From Halichondria panicea (lineage: Eukaryota; Porifera; Demospongiae; Suberitida; Halichondriidae): a DNA stretch of 64,000 nt. The DNA lies in assembly GCF_963675165.1 (NCBI RefSeq), contig NC_087390.1, forward strand, positions 3,796,001-3,860,000, given 5' to 3'. The stretch's first letter is position 1. Each line of letters opens with the position of its first letter. The position numbers and the translations under genes are program-made. The notes beneath the pieces were generated by a model that ran no database searches, had not been told where the DNA came from, and saw only the letters and a list, made by a program, of their open reading frames with translations. This document shows, one piece after another, positions 22,715 to 35,266 of this stretch.

Positions 22715-24147
22715 GGGTGTCTCTATTCACTGGACTGGACCACTGGACTGGACTACTGGACTCACCTTTGAACCCAATTTTTGATATATTTTGTGCAATT
22801 TTCATTTATATGAAGTGATCTATCAGACACCAAAATTTTTCTGTACTTCTGTTAGTTCACTTACAATGTCAGATAGAATTATTGAGGAAGGATTGAAGGA
22901 TCCCCATCTAAGCCAGACACATTGGGGATTGCAGTGGTAGTAAACATTAGAGAATTTTTTTCGACTTCCTGTTGGTATAAACTCACTCCATTCTTGGTTA
23001 GGTGGCTTCAGATTCTTTTCGTACTGATTTTTACACCCAAAGCAACCCAAAGCATACTTTAATGTTTCCGTTCCATTTGAATGAGGTGGACCATATGGAG
23101 TGCTCGTATACCAGGCGAAAAATATGGAGATGGTGGATGGTACGGAGCGCTTAATCCACTTGTGAGTGCTCGATCCACCCCGAAAGTATGAAGTATGGAT
23201 AAGATGGAGTGCTTGGTCCACTTGGAGTGCTTGATCCAATTGGACAGTATGGATAAGATGGAGTGCTTGATCCACTTGGACAGTATGGAGTGCTTGATCC
23301 ACTGGAATGCTCGGTCCACTTGGACAGTACGGATATGGAAGTAAAGTGGTATGAAGGACTGCGGTATGAAGGACTGCTTTTATCTTGAAACGTGGCTCCT
23401 ACTGAAATACTTTGCGTATTCGATTGTGTAACAGTCATTGGCACACGGGTACAAGTTTCATCATCGTGATTCTGCTTCCTCTTGCGAGGAGGAACACCAC
23501 CTTTCCTGTCTCTTCCTTTTGGCATGTTTGTGGTGAGGCATGTTTGTGGTGACAAGGGATGGGTGGGGATGGGTGCCTTCTTTTTCTTCAAATACGAAAT
23601 AAATTCTTGAAGTTTTCCATTAACATGTGCTACAGCTATGTGAACATAAACCAAAAGATTTCCAATTTGGGCAACTACTGTCACAATTAAAACCTCCTGC
23701 CTTGGTTGGTGTAACCATATGTGGTACCTTGGTACTGTAACTAAGCACCATTCTAGTCTCTGCACAGTGACCAGGTGCGGGGACTATTGCGTCTTGTTTG
23801 TGTATAAGTTCTGATGCTTTAGTAACAATTCCCTCAATACAAGGCAACGGCAGTTTAACCCTCTTCGCAATGGTTTCTGGGTCAACATTAAGAATAGGTG
23901 AAACAGGTGTCCGAGGGGTTATCGACGAACAGTTTTCCTGCCCTTCTGAAAGTGTTATCGAGTGTACTCTTGAAATATATTTTTGACGTTGTTGCATGCT
24001 CATGGTCAAAGGTAAAATTGTAAAAATTTGCTATAATAGAGTATCTACTATATACTTTTGTTCTATTACTTTTGTTCTATTAAAGAAAAATCTGGGAGTC
24101 CAGTAGTCAGTCCAGTCCAGTGGTCCAGTCCAGTGAATAGAACACCC
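22715..24147. mobile_element. MULE-like element bounded by 50-bp TIRs and a 9-bp duplication
   Basis: The left end, GGGTGTCTCTATTCACTGG (22715 on), and the right end read in reverse complement, GGGTGTTCTATTCACTGG, are inverted repeats of about 50 bp containing CTGGACTGGACCACTGGACT. They differ by a one-base and a four-base indel. Both ends are flanked by the direct repeat CCAACTGAG (22706-22714 and 24148-24156). A 9-bp target duplication with long inverted termini is characteristic of Mutator-like elements. Inside is a single minus-strand gene with a SWIM zinc finger, a domain also found in MULE transposases. No DDE core is seen, so the element is probably non-autonomous. Confidence 0.8.
22823..24009 (-). 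pseudogene. SWIM zinc-finger protein gene
   Basis: The minus strand opens at 24009. An N-terminal part reads PETIAKRVKLPLPCIEGIVT and GIVTKASELIHKQDAIVPAPG, then RMVLSYSTKVPHMVT. Next is the zinc-binding motif CDSSCPNWKSFGLCSHS (CxxxC...CxH, SWIM type) at about 23680-23635. The frame changes at the CSHS/VAVAH point, probably through loss of about five bases from a GTAG repeat, and continues VAVAHVNGKLQEFISYLKKK and NMPKGRDRKGGVPPRKRK, a basic stretch. A Pro/Ser/Gly/Thr/Tyr-rich repeat tract (23345-23150) follows. A third frame then gives CFGCKNQYEKNLKPPN and FSNVYYHCNPQCVWLRW, a second Cys/His cluster, with a stop at 22823. It would be about 390 residues. It lies wholly within the inverted termini of its element. 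Confidence 0.75.
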
Positions 24148-24159
24148 CCAACTGAGTCT

Positions 24160-26500
24160 GCCTTTCGTGTGTCAGTACAACCAGTTATTAGCCGCTTTGA
24201 CTGAATAAATTTCCCCCATAGCGAGGATCAGTCAGTGTAAGTGCCAAGTGCCTAATTTAAGTTTGCCCATGATTTCCAGCAATTCATCACTTTCTCTGAC
24301 GGCGTAGAGGTACTCTTTCACTTTCGAGGTCGAGGTGGCTGCTCTTGGTCACTATCAATCACACCATAGAATAATCTCAGCACCATACATATATAGTACA
24401 TCGCAACTAAGTCTTCTCGTGCAAACACGGGTTGTATCTTTCAATTTTAGTTTAAGTTCTGAAACGGTTTCAAATCTGGAACTGACTTGATGCCATGTTA
24501 ACAATATGAAATCACAATATGAAATCACAAACAATATGAAATCACACTTTAACTTTGTAGCCTGCACAGGCACCTGTACCTGGCTTGAAGGATTTCTGCT
24601 CATAATGAAAAAAATAACAGCTAATTTATAACCAGGCAGTATATATAGTACGGCGATATAGTACAAACTGTTAACTTACTGCATTCCAAGGAGCAAGTTA
24701 CTATCAACTCACTGCATGCGGTTACCAGTTTATCACTGAGCATGAACAATATATAAAGCACAATGTGTTTCCTGCATGACAGCTATACCTCACCTGGGCA
24801 AGGGCCTACACTCACAAGATGGAACACCTTCTCGGTAGCAGTCCTCAAGGAACGTCAAGTACGTCAACACCACCTCCACCCCACTTGGGGAGTAACTGAT
24901 GTTGCCCATGAACTGATGTTGCCCATGAACAAGGATTTTAACCAGGCTGCAAAGCAAGGATAATGTTTCAGCAGTGGACTGGAGTCCTTCTCGCTGAAGA
25001 GGGTCCTGTCCTCTTTTAGTTGATCAATTTGTGCCTTGCTTGGCTGTAACAATTCCTCTCTGGTCACTCAACTGCACCTGGGAAGGTCGCTACGCGAATC
25101 TACACAAAATTCAATGAATCACACAGATACCTGAATGGCAGTCTCTCGGACGGGTATATCACTGCCACCAACCATGTACTTGTACACTCTAGGGTGAAAG
25201 TAGGGGAAACCACAGCCACCCTGGACCAGGCAGATTGACGTTCTATCTTCAGAAACTCTTTGTTCTAAAGGTGAAAATGAGCACTACATAACACGAGATA
25301 CATGTACCTGCAAAGCGACGTATCTAGTCCTGACCCCAGACGCAAAGAGCCGACCCTCTCCATCTTCTCCAGGCTCACTCAACCTCAACCTGTATACAAT
25401 GGATCCTGCCAAATTACACTCATGAATTTTCAAAATGTTCAAAATGTCAATGCAGTGAACCGGTTTTTCCCATAAATGGATTACTGTACACATACAGACA
25501 TGGATGATGAAAAAAGTTACACTCACAAATTTTGCGCAGATGGTACAGAGAACGAGTTCTGACATAGTTCTGACATAGTTCGGAGTGGCTAATATTCGTT
25601 TGGACCAACCCTTCGTGCCATTTTGATTTTTTTGCATGAAAAACCGAGCAGAAAATTTGGCAATTGTTTGAAATGTTTGATGCTCGCAAAACATTCGGTA
25701 GGTTATTTTTCAGATGCCTTTCAGCCTTGGAATTGTTGAACCGTCATTTGATGTAGACATGCATGCACAACCTGAGTGGCACTTGAACTTGTTTTGACAC
25801 ATTTGAGGGCATACCAGTGGGTGCAAAACGTGCCCCAACGGGAGGGGGGGGGATCTGGGGCACTCCCCCAGACCCAGAAAATGTTTGTTATTACATGCTC
25901 TGAGATTGTTCTAACGCAATAAGAATCTGCCTATGAAAATGCATAGGTGCGGGACAGTCACGGGGCTCTGTCCTGTTTACCTTGCTTTACCTGAAATGTC
26001 CCTGATTTTCAAGGTTGCTGCTGGGATAATACAGTTCAAAGAAGCTCAAAAATACTGAAGCTATGGCTTGAAAGCTTAAATCATGAACAGAATTCAGTTT
26101 CTTTCACTATGTTCTTGCACTCTGTCCGTCTATCCTATGATCAAAACATTGATTAGAAAAGAGGGGTAGGGGTAGGGCTGCTGAACTGTGGGGCAAGTTT
26201 TTGTGGGTGGGGTGCAGAAAGCAACTGGAAAATTTTCTTTGGAGGTTGGCACCTATGAAAATGCATTGCTTTAAGTTGTGACAATTAAATCATGCAGCTG
26301 CTAACCAAGTTCTGCCACTTGCAAGCAGTGCTGCTCTGCTGCTAAACAGTCTATGGGGGGGGGGGGACCTTGGTCTTGCGCATGTGCACTGGATGCGGAT
26401 GCGAATGAATATTTGGAGGTGGAGCTAGCTAGTTGGAGGTGGAGTTTTGAGTTGATCGCAACTATATTATTTATTATAGTTATTATAATTATAGTCACTA
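24160..26500. other. No confidently supported gene
   Basis: Weak coding-like frames exist at 24666-24355 (minus) and 25694-25284 (minus), without recognisable domains or consistent splice sites. A triple near-repeat of AATATGAAATCACA occurs at 24505-24545. G-rich tracts occur at 25843-25855 and 26347-26357. Confidence 0.3.
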
Positions 26501-26505
26501 TCATT

Positions 26506-26842
26506 TACCGTAATTGATGTACAGCGCCACGTCAGCATCAGCATCAGCATAATATTTAGGTCCTAAAAAAGCGCCAACCGTTATTGAAATTATTTTTTTC
26601 TGGCACTTATAAACATCCTACTACCCATAGCTATATACAGTCAATGAACGTTGTCCACTCAGCTCTCAACGGTGCAGTGAAACTGAGCTAGACCACGCCC
26701 ATTTTCTGTACAAATTCTATACTAGTTGTTGAACATAATAATTTAGGCGCCAGCTTGGGTTCACGCCAGCTTGGGTTCAACGCAATTTTTTGCAGAAGTG
26801 AAATTAATTTTTTCTGGCGCTGTAATTACATCAATTACGGTA
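26506..26842. mobile_element. TA-flanked MITE
   Basis: The termini are inverted: TACCGTAATTGATGTACAGC on the left and, in reverse complement, TACCGTAATTGATGTAATTA on the right, followed by CAGCGCCA on both sides. TA at both edges suggests a Tc1/mariner-type target duplication. The interior has no coding capacity and includes a direct duplication of CGCCAGCTTGGGTTCA. Confidence 0.7.
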
Positions 26843-27889
26843 GTAAAAGGAGCAGAATCTGAGGCACCTTCTGCACCCCTCTGGCTACGCCACTGCCCGG
26901 TATTAATGAGTGATTGACATTCAAGCTATCACACGCTACTGCATCACCACCTTACCTTCACCATTCTGAGACCGCATCCGTCACCACCCTCACTTCAATA
27001 AAACAAGGTGTGCCATACTGCGCCGCGAGGGGACCAAGGACTGCCAAGAGTGTTCTGAAGAGGGCAGTTGACCAAGAAAACTCCTAATAATACAAACCGA
27101 ACGAGTTTGGAGTATTTTTCTGACTCTGGCCTCTTGTATCATTGCCTCCTCTGCACACCTGACACTGATTGGTGGCAAGTCATCGTCGCTGGAGTCAGAC
27201 AGGTCATGTCAGGTCTCTTCCATGAGAAAATAATCAAGATTGTGAGGCTCCAGGGAACACGAAACTCATTATAGTAGCTGATGCATACCTCGACAAACGC
27301 TCGCATTCCTCTAAGTGTTCCGATAACCTTGAAATGTCGATACTCTGGTGGGAATCAAACACGTGTTCAACACATAGCAAGCCTTTTTGACAGACAAATC
27401 AAGAATGTAGCCCACACACAACTATCTATGTTACCTATGTTACCTTACCCCAGACGGAAGTTCAGTTACTGGAGACAGGTCTAAGACTTTCTCAATAATA
27501 GGTCCGGGTGTTCCCAACTCTTGGGGACGACAATGGTTCCAGAGACCGTGTGTTTGCCCGGCACTCCGGCACTGCACTCCGGCACTCCACAATTCTCAAG
27601 TTTGGAGACCAGGAAGAGGCGGAAAGCAGCATAATCGTGTACTAATAATCGTTAATCGTGTATAGTACAGGACTTTGCCTGCGGTATCTTTCTCGGCGTC
27701 AGTGGTGGGGATGGTGTCCTGGCCTCTCTGGTCTAAGCACACAAATTTGTGTGACCATGAAACGACTGCCCTCTTCGGTGGTGGCTTACTCCGGAAAAGG
27801 CCCCTTACGTCCGACACAGCACACACCTCTACCTAGATGCACTTACACGTGGGGCTGTGTTTGGCGACCAGGATAAGTATCTCTGTGTC

Positions 27890-28130
27890 TGGGTTAGGCA
27901 CTGATAAGATTCATTGCCTACATTTTATGTAGATGATGTAGTGTTAATGAGATTCATAATGTTTATTAATGTTATTCATTGCACATGACGTCATAAGGTC
28001 AATGTATTTGCTTAGTATTATAGATTATCTTTGGCAACAAATACGGCGGACTTAAACAAGGTAAGAGTATGTTGTTATGATTATGTTTCCTTGATGGGAA
28101 GTTCTTAGCTCTGACAGCTATTTTGTGTAT
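27890..28130. mobile_element. Partial copy of the 0.7-kb CTCTGCGC element
   Basis: From CACTGATAAGATTCATTGCC to TGTGTATCTTGAG the segment matches the inverted copy at 20045-20360 with several deletions. Both termini are missing. Confidence 0.65.
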
Positions 28131-28139
28131 CTTGAGCAT

Positions 28140-30290
28140 CTGATGCCGGTGGTGGTTGGTCTGGGCTCGGTAATAGGTGCTTTCTATGCATGTGCTTTTC
28201 TTTTCCTGCATTCTAAATGCTCAGAACAAAGAAAATCAATAGGTGTTATGTACTCTGCTGCATCTGCGTGGTTGTCTATCCACCGAGTACATTCCAGAAG
28301 TGCTTATAATAAAATTCTTTGCTGCAGACATAACTGCCAGCATGCTTTTAAGCCTGAAAATTGTGTTTTTGTACTAAATGTTTGATTGCCAGCAGGAGGG
28401 ATTGGGAAGACCTTCATCGTGAATGTCGGTCCGTATGTTGAAGAAGTTGGGCGAGCAAGCAAGGCAAGAACTCTACGACAAGGGCTGCATTGCTGATCTT
28501 TAGTTCATCTTTTGGAACTAAAGGGTGATTGGAACCAACAACAAATTTTTGAGACATTAGAGTGACATTAGAGTGTACCTTTGCAATTGAACTTCAAAAA
28601 TATTAATTGATTGATTGATTGATTGATTGATCACCGTGTGTGATTTGTGTTGAAAAAACCCAATGTTCCATGAGTGGGCCACAACGATAGCGTGTACCTA
28701 TGTTTCGAGCTCTGAAAATGAGGTGTCATACAGCCCCCCCCCCTAAAATTTGCATTCAAGTACTAGTTGTAGTGTCCAGGGTTCTGCCTACAGTAGGGTT
28801 CTGCCTACAGTGGTCGTTTAGGTAACTACCACCTCTAGATATTTTTTGACCACTGCTCTGGCTAGCTTTAACTGCCACCAAATCAGTTAATTGACTAGCT
28901 GCAGTATAGTATGGCAGTGCTGCAGCTAGCTATACTAGAGCTCAAAATATAGCTGGCAATTTTACATACTAACAGACTATTGAGTTGATACTTTTTTTAG
29001 CAACATTTCTGATTACTTTTCAGTTTTCCCTTTACTTTTCCCCTCTACCTCTCTACCTGTATGTTACTTTACTTTATATAACACAATAATTCCATGCAGG
29101 CATCCATGTTCCCTACAACACCAATGTTGTCTACTTGTGCTAGATGTAAATCGTGATGTTTGGATTAATTATTTGGATTAATGCAAATAGGGACTAGAAT
29201 TGAAGCAATGAAAAACAATCCAAATATACAAAACCCAACCCGGTTTTTATCTAAAAATGCTCTATACAGTATTAAGTATAATTGTCAGAAAAATGAAATT
29301 CAGAACTGTGCATAAGCACACACAACTGCATCTGAAAATTAGCTATACACTATACTATATATTTACCATCTGAATTCAATTGGTTGCTAAAATGGATTTG
29401 AAAATGAAAAATGAAAGCTTAGCTAGCTATATAATAAAAAAGTTCCCGTTAAATGCGCCGCAAAACGAACGCATTGAGCGAACGCATTGAATTATGCTTC
29501 CGTTTTACCGTTTTAACGCATTAGGCTAAATAACTGAGTAAGCGGTTTCTTATCGTTTGTTTAGCTATACACAGTATCCATAGTATGTAGCCAATGCCTC
29601 TTCGACAGTTAACAATGCATTGCCATCTAGTGTAATAAAGAAGGACAATCTAGTTCCTGTCACGAGATAATTAGTGCTGTATAAATAGTAACTATGTCAA
29701 TACAAATTGCAAATTCCGGAGTAGGTATGAAGAGGGATAGATAATGTATTGCTACTGCCACGGAAGGGACCAAAGAGTAACTAGCAAAGCTAGGGTGCAA
29801 AAAGCAATAACAATATTCACGCATTTATTTCACCTCTTGTGTTCCTGCAAGCCTAGTTTATGATTGTAAGTTTATGATTGTAATAGCTATACTTTTGACA
29901 CAAAAACAATATCATCAACACAATATCATCAACAGCACTCTGGAATTGTAACTTTAGACACAGACAGTGTTTGTGCAGCCATCACTGAATAAAGTGGGCG
30001 TTGTCATGTGACAATTAATTATTGTGTAATTTTCGCGCTATGCGCATGCGCTATCATGTCAACAATCAAGCACTAGCACTCCATCCCAGTATATCCATCC
30101 CAGTAGTAATTATTGTCAATAAGAATTAAGAATTAATAAATAATGCTATTTATTATAGGCTCAACCGGCCAGTCTTTCTCGAGGGATATCGTCACTGTAC
30201 TGGTAAGTTGCTGTAGAAAGTGATTATATATAGTACATTTATATATAGTACACAGGTATTACATGATACAGTGATGTAGGACACATTAAA
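28140..30290. other. No supported gene; AT-rich
   Basis: A short frame near 28430-28502 (reading MLKKLGEQARQELYDKGCI up to a stop) has coding-like composition after an AG at 28385 but is isolated. A GATT pentamer-like run lies at 28607-28631 and a C9 tract at about 28734-28742. The remainder is AT-rich with no recognisable element. Confidence 0.3.
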
Positions 30291-30759
30291 TATTATAGGA
30301 TCACTAACGGTGTTCGCCTCCAACTTTTAATTGCTTCCGGAAGCGGGAGCGTAGCTTCATTGCATACTCTGCTAAATGACCTTTGACCTCGGTGCATACT
30401 GCCGGGATATTCGCTCACACATGGCATTCTGAGATCTTTGATAATCCATCCATCCATCCACTCTATCAGTATGTCTATATTGAGCATGTCAACAGAGGTG
30501 GGACAGGGGGTATTATCAGTTATCTTAGGGGTAAAGGACTGCTTGCAACTACCTGCGACTTAGCCTCGATTCCAGGCCGCTGAGAAAGGCGGCCTGGTAT
30601 ACACTGTTTATGCATGCGCCAGAATTACCAAGAATCTTGGTAATCGTAAATTGTAGTATATTTATCAGTATTCTTATTCCGCATTTAGTTGTAAAACATT
30701 GATATCCGTTTCATTTATAATGATGTCATTGAAAAAAGAAATCTAGTCCAAGTTGTGTA

Positions 30760-31086
30760 ATGGCTGCTACCTTCTCTTCTGCTCTCGCGTACAAGTTATC
30801 CTGTGTTGGAAAACCAGGTCTAGTCTTGAAAGACAAGCAGCTGGAGGTGTTGAAGTGTCTGTACGGTACCGTACCGACCGGCTATGGCAAGTCCCAGAGC
30901 AAGTCCATCTGCTTTCCAGACACCTTGATTGATGTGAAGCTTGACAGGACCAGTGCACCTCTCTCTGAAAGAAGTGTTGTGATGGTGATTTCTCCTCTTG
31001 TTTCTCTGAGTGAAGCCATCTTCAAAGTGTTAGTGTGTCTGTTCGACGTTCAGTGCCATTCTCTCTGGAAGGAAGTATTGTTGTGA
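30760..31086 (+). pseudogene. RecQ-like helicase fragment
   Basis: From ATG 30760 the 108-codon frame reads KDKQLEVLKCLYG, then PTGYGKSQSKSICFP (Walker A, GYGKS), an RTSAPLSERS linker and VVMVISPLVSL (motif Ia). These are the first motifs of a RecQ-type SF2 DNA helicase in correct order and spacing; a few residues between LKCLYG and PTGYGKS seem deleted. Everything downstream (DEAH box, C-terminal RecA fold) is absent, and the tail dissolves into short repeats of the SVRRSVPFSL and VYPDL types. It lies in the 5' part of the Merlin-type element, upstream of and in the same direction as the transposase. Confidence 0.7.
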
Positions 31087-32131
31087 CATTTGCCGAAAAT
31101 TGGTCACAGAGTAAGTACGTGGTATCTGATCCGAGAACTGTGTGGCCTGAATGTGTCTACAATCCGAGGGACTTGTGTGTATCCGATCTGTATCCGATCC
31201 GAGGGACTTGTTGCTTGAGTGTGTATCCGGACTTGTTGCTTGAGTGTGTATTAATAGTGTGTATTAATGGATAGTGCTTCAATGGATAGTGCTTCAAATA
31301 GTGCTTCAATGGTAAATCTATTGTGTGAATCAATAAGTAGTCCTCACATTATGTTACGTCACAGCCACTGTACTTATCCACATTTATTTTTTACCCACAG
31401 GTTTAACTAATTTCTTATGAGATTAACTTGTCGCCTGAGTGTGTATCCGATCCGAGCCTCAAGTTAATGAATAAATCTACAGAGCTGATGTTTTACTTAG
31501 CTGTCTCTGTCTACAGTATATACAGAGAGGTAGCCTCTCCTTTTTCTTTTTTCTGTTCTTTATCACAATAAGATAAAATAAGATAAAATACTGTTTTAAC
31601 GTTCAATGAGATAAAATACGGTGAATAATAAATTAATTGTCCACCCACGTGCCAACAGTAAATACCAGGCCCACTATTCAAGGGGCTGCAGTCGAGGCTA
31701 CCTGCGACTGTACAAGGTAGGTATAATTATTATATTAATAATAAGCATTATAATAAAGGAAAAATAGGTGTGATCAAAATAATAAACAAAAATAGCCAAT
31801 GACCGAACGGCGAAGGTCTTCAGCAGGGTAGGATGGCGTCTGTTGGTCCTGCAAACAATGTAAGACCACCAGGAGCATCAGACACCTCAGTTTCTTCTCT
31901 AAGAGTAGGATTACTCTCCAACAGTGGTTGGTAGCCATTTTGTGGTGGTCCAGAGAATACCCTGTGACAGACATGGCAATGGAGGCTGAGGTGAGACCAT
32001 CCACGGGGTGTGATATATACCAATGGCTCAGGGAGGTATGCTCAGCAAAGCTAATCGCAACTGTTATCCGTCTTGGAGGAGCTGGTGTTATTGTTCAGAT
32101 CGATGAAAGTCTGTTCCGACACAAACCTAAG

Positions 32132-33980
32132 GTAATATTGTGCTCACAATAATATTGTAAACACTTAAACGAGCATGTTGGCTATAATTACCGGATTAGC
32201 AACTTCCGGATCCCGGAGCGAGTTTTGAGTATAAAAAGAGCTGCCGTGGGCGCGACCTTTGACCCCAAAATTTTCATTCAAGCCTTAGTAACGAGCTGTT
32301 TTTTTCTCTTGCGCAAAAGCGCTCAGAACCCACTCACTACTACACACTGTGAACACTAAAAAATATACACAAAGGGAAGGGAAATACATTCTTGGTAGTT
32401 TTTCTTTTTTACCAGAAGCAGAAACAAAAAAACAAAAAAATAAAATGATTATCATAATGGCTGACAAAATACTTTATGAATAGATACAGCAAAAGGCTAT
32501 GCACAATAAAGGAGCTCCAGGTCAGCTACAGTGAGCGTACTCCAGGGAACGTTGTGGAAGAGTTAGGAAGCTTGCTTTCTTGAGCATTGAAAATATGCCA
32601 TTGTGGAAATTCATCGTGGAAATTCATCGAAAGTTCGATTCTGAAAAAGAATTTATATGAATATCAGTACATCTATATCAAACAAATTTTTTACTACCAT
32701 TTTAATAGGGCAAGTGGAGTGCATGCCACCAGACAGTGAGGCTCTCCTCTCCCCAGCAAAGAGCTAGGGGATAATTGCTAGATACACTGAGAAGTAATAC
32801 TTACATTTTCTACATAGGTTGATGGTGTACCCAGGGAGACTGTCAACAAGCAAAGGCAGTCGCAGTCCTTCAAAGCGTCTTCAACGCGACCTGAGAAAAA
32901 AATGAATGTTACTGAAAGGGTGATGATGTCTCGGTGTAGGCAATGAAGCTACATGCAGTACCATTATTAATGAATACACTGTACATATAATTTACATTTT
33001 AGATGGATTCATCGGCCCTGGCGGATAATACTTAATTTTTTTTATTTTACTTTATTCTCTCGTTGTTCCCCTATTTTGCTACACACAAGTTGTACTAGCT
33101 TTCAAAGTAAGCAAACATAATCATAAGCATTATTTTGCAAACCCAACTAATTGCAATTCAAGAAAATTAATAATTATGATTAGCAGCCTACAATAATTAT
33201 ACAGAAACTCTTCATTATCATCGAGCAGCTGTAACAGTCGATCTACACACACACAGACACACTACCGTATATCTTGCGCATGCCCCCTTGCGCATGCCCA
33301 ACTGAGGCATAATGACTGTATATATGAATGAGAATGAACGAACAAACTGCAAATAGATATTATACAAAGGTCCTTCCCTACAGACTTTCAACTCTCCTGT
33401 TCGTACTACTTTATCCGTAAAATGAAATGCAAATGTTAAAAAGCGTTCGCAGGTTAATGAAGTCACATTACTTTATACTAGACTACTAAGTTTACTATAG
33501 ACCTATGGACTACTTACTTGAGTTATTTATGTCCACATCAGCATCAGTTTGTCAGATCCTCATGCTGGGCCAATAAATGTCTGGCAGCAAGACAACGCTT
33601 AGCACTGTCAATTAAACCTACAAAGACTTGCTTGGTATCTTCAGTCTCGAACTTTAGCTCCTGTGGAACCCCCAGTAGGAGGTTGAGAACAGACTTCTTC
33701 ATGCGCATGCTTCTTGAAATAAACTTTTGACAGCCATTTTTTGTTTTTAGTTTGTGTCTACTATCTTGTGAGAGAGCGGAAGAAGGCGTATCAAAAGAAG
33801 AATGTAAAAATGTAAAGAATGTGCATTATAACTGTCAAGGGCGTCTTTTTGCAAGACTCAAGAATATTCATTGTTGCCATTTTGTCATTTTTTGGTTGCT
33901 TCCGGTCGGAGCTGCCCACGGCACGCCCTTTTATAGTCAGCATGCTCGTTTAAACACAATAGGGTGGACGGGGTAGGCGA
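32132..33980. other. Intron-like gap in the Merlin transposase
   Basis: No coding exon is recognised. The edges carry oppositely oriented related segments (a TATAAAAG with GCCGTGGGC near 32230-32260, and its inverse near 33910-33935), which may mark a nested insertion. Confidence 0.35.
33222..33310. repeat. Dispersed repeat, copy 2
   Basis: It matches 1197-1290 in the same orientation, including AGCAGCTGTAACAGTC, the CACACACACAGACACAC core and CCGTATA. It lies within the gap of the Merlin transposase. Confidence 0.6.
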
Positions 33981-35266
33981 CCCAGGAGTGACTTGTGGGT
34001 GTTTGGGTTGGCTGACACGTCAACAACCCCTGCCACTGGCTTTGTCCAGTTAGTGGCAGATAGAAGAGCAGTCACTCTTGCCTATAATACAGGCACATGT
34101 ACAACCAGGCATAGTGATACATTCTGCACAGTGATACATTCTGACTGTTGGGCCGCTTACAATAATGTAGCATCGTTGCCAAATGTTGCATCCCATGGCA
34201 CCGTCAACCACAGTATTGAGTTTGTGAACAGCGTCACAGGGTTACACACAAAACATTGAGAGCTATTGGAATAGGATCAAGCTGAAGAGGATGCGGGGGG
34301 TGACAGAACAACAGTTGCCATCATACCTTGACGAGTTCATGTGGAGAGAGCGTTCATGTGGAGAGAGCGTTCATGTGGAGAGAGCGACTGTCAACCCCTC
34401 AATCGAAACAAGCTGCATTTACCCAAGTAATGGCTGACATCGCCACACAGTATCCAGTCTAAGCCAAAATCATATATCCGTCCATCCATCAATCATGATT
34501 GTATTATTCACTCGATTAACTCTTCATTGTTTTCATCCATCCAGGAACATCAGTATCATATCACTTTCCCTTGTTTTGGTCAAAGGTCATTTAGCTACTA
34601 CGGTTAGTAGAGTATGCAATGAAGCTACGCCCCCGCTTCCGGAAGCAATTAAAAGTTGGAGGCGAACACCGTTAGTGATCCATATTAATTTATTATAGTT
34701 CCATTCCACATATACACGGGAGCATCACTCTAAGGCAGGTCCAGTATAACCTGTATGTTTGCATGTGTTAGGAAATAATAATAGCTGTTATAAATATATA
34801 CATGTACATTTATTATGCAAATTAATTTGAACAGGAATACAATTTGAACAGGAATGCAAAACTAAGACAGAAACTAAGACAGGAAAACAAATTCCTAGCA
34901 TCCAGTCAATCATAGAACAGCCGGAAATTTATATGATTGCTCCAAGCAGCTCATCACCAGGATCTTAGCATACCGGGGTAGATCAAGCTTAGGTTTTTTT
35001 GTGGAGACAAACCTGCTCAACAATTTGAGCGAGGAACACAAGCTGCGGACACTATGATGCCAGATCTCCCCCATGCACTTCGGCGGTCGCTAACAGCCCT
35101 AGTGCTAGCAGGCCGGTGTACTGAAGCCTTCGAGACATAAAAGACACATAACTACAACATTGTTAGGAGCACCCAACCCTTCCACACTAAACCTTACACA
35201 ACCACTTTCAAAACTCAACACTTCCAACTCCCTCTATCAATCCCTCTATCAAGATATATGTGACAG

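Larger units (their letters stand above)
31850..34460 (+). pseudogene. Merlin/ISXO2-type DDE transposase
   Basis: Exon 1 (about 31850-32131) reads SFFSKSRITLQQWLVAILWW, REYPVTDMAMEAEV and, after a short stretch, GGAGVIVQIDESLFRHKPK, with the first catalytic Asp at 32102-32104. It ends at a GTAAT donor. After an 1.85-kb intron-like gap, exon 2 (from about 33984) reads SDLWVFGLADTSTTPATGF, VIHSDCWAAYNNVASLPNVA (second Asp at 34143-34145), SHGTVNHSIEFVNSVTG and, after a two-base loss, NIESYWNRIKLKRMRG (Glu at 34258-34260) and LPSYLDEFMWRER. The D-D-E order matches the ISXO2-like (IS1595) transposase domain. A triplicated TTCATGTGGAGAGAGCG at about 34336-34385 disrupts the 3' end. Catalytic residues survive but the frame does not. 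Confidence 0.8.
30298..34681. mobile_element. Merlin-type DNA transposon with about 90-bp TIRs
   Basis: The left terminus (30298-30388, GGATCACTAACGGTGTTCGC onward) is repeated in reverse complement at 34578-34681; the right arm is longer by a short internal duplication. The flanking octamers ATATTATA (30290-30297) and ATATTAAT (34682-34689) agree at six of eight positions, compatible with a decayed 8-bp target duplication. The transposase inside is of the ISXO2/IS1016 type, which defines the eukaryotic Merlin superfamily; Merlin ends start with GG and duplicate 8-9 bp. At 4.4 kb it is longer than simple Merlin elements because of extra sequence, including a RecQ fragment and a dispersed repeat. 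Confidence 0.78.

Noticed and set aside
28125..28385. 86-codon frame with a hydrophobic start resembling a signal or membrane segment
   Set aside because: It begins inside a transposon fragment and has no supporting splice site or homologous pattern.
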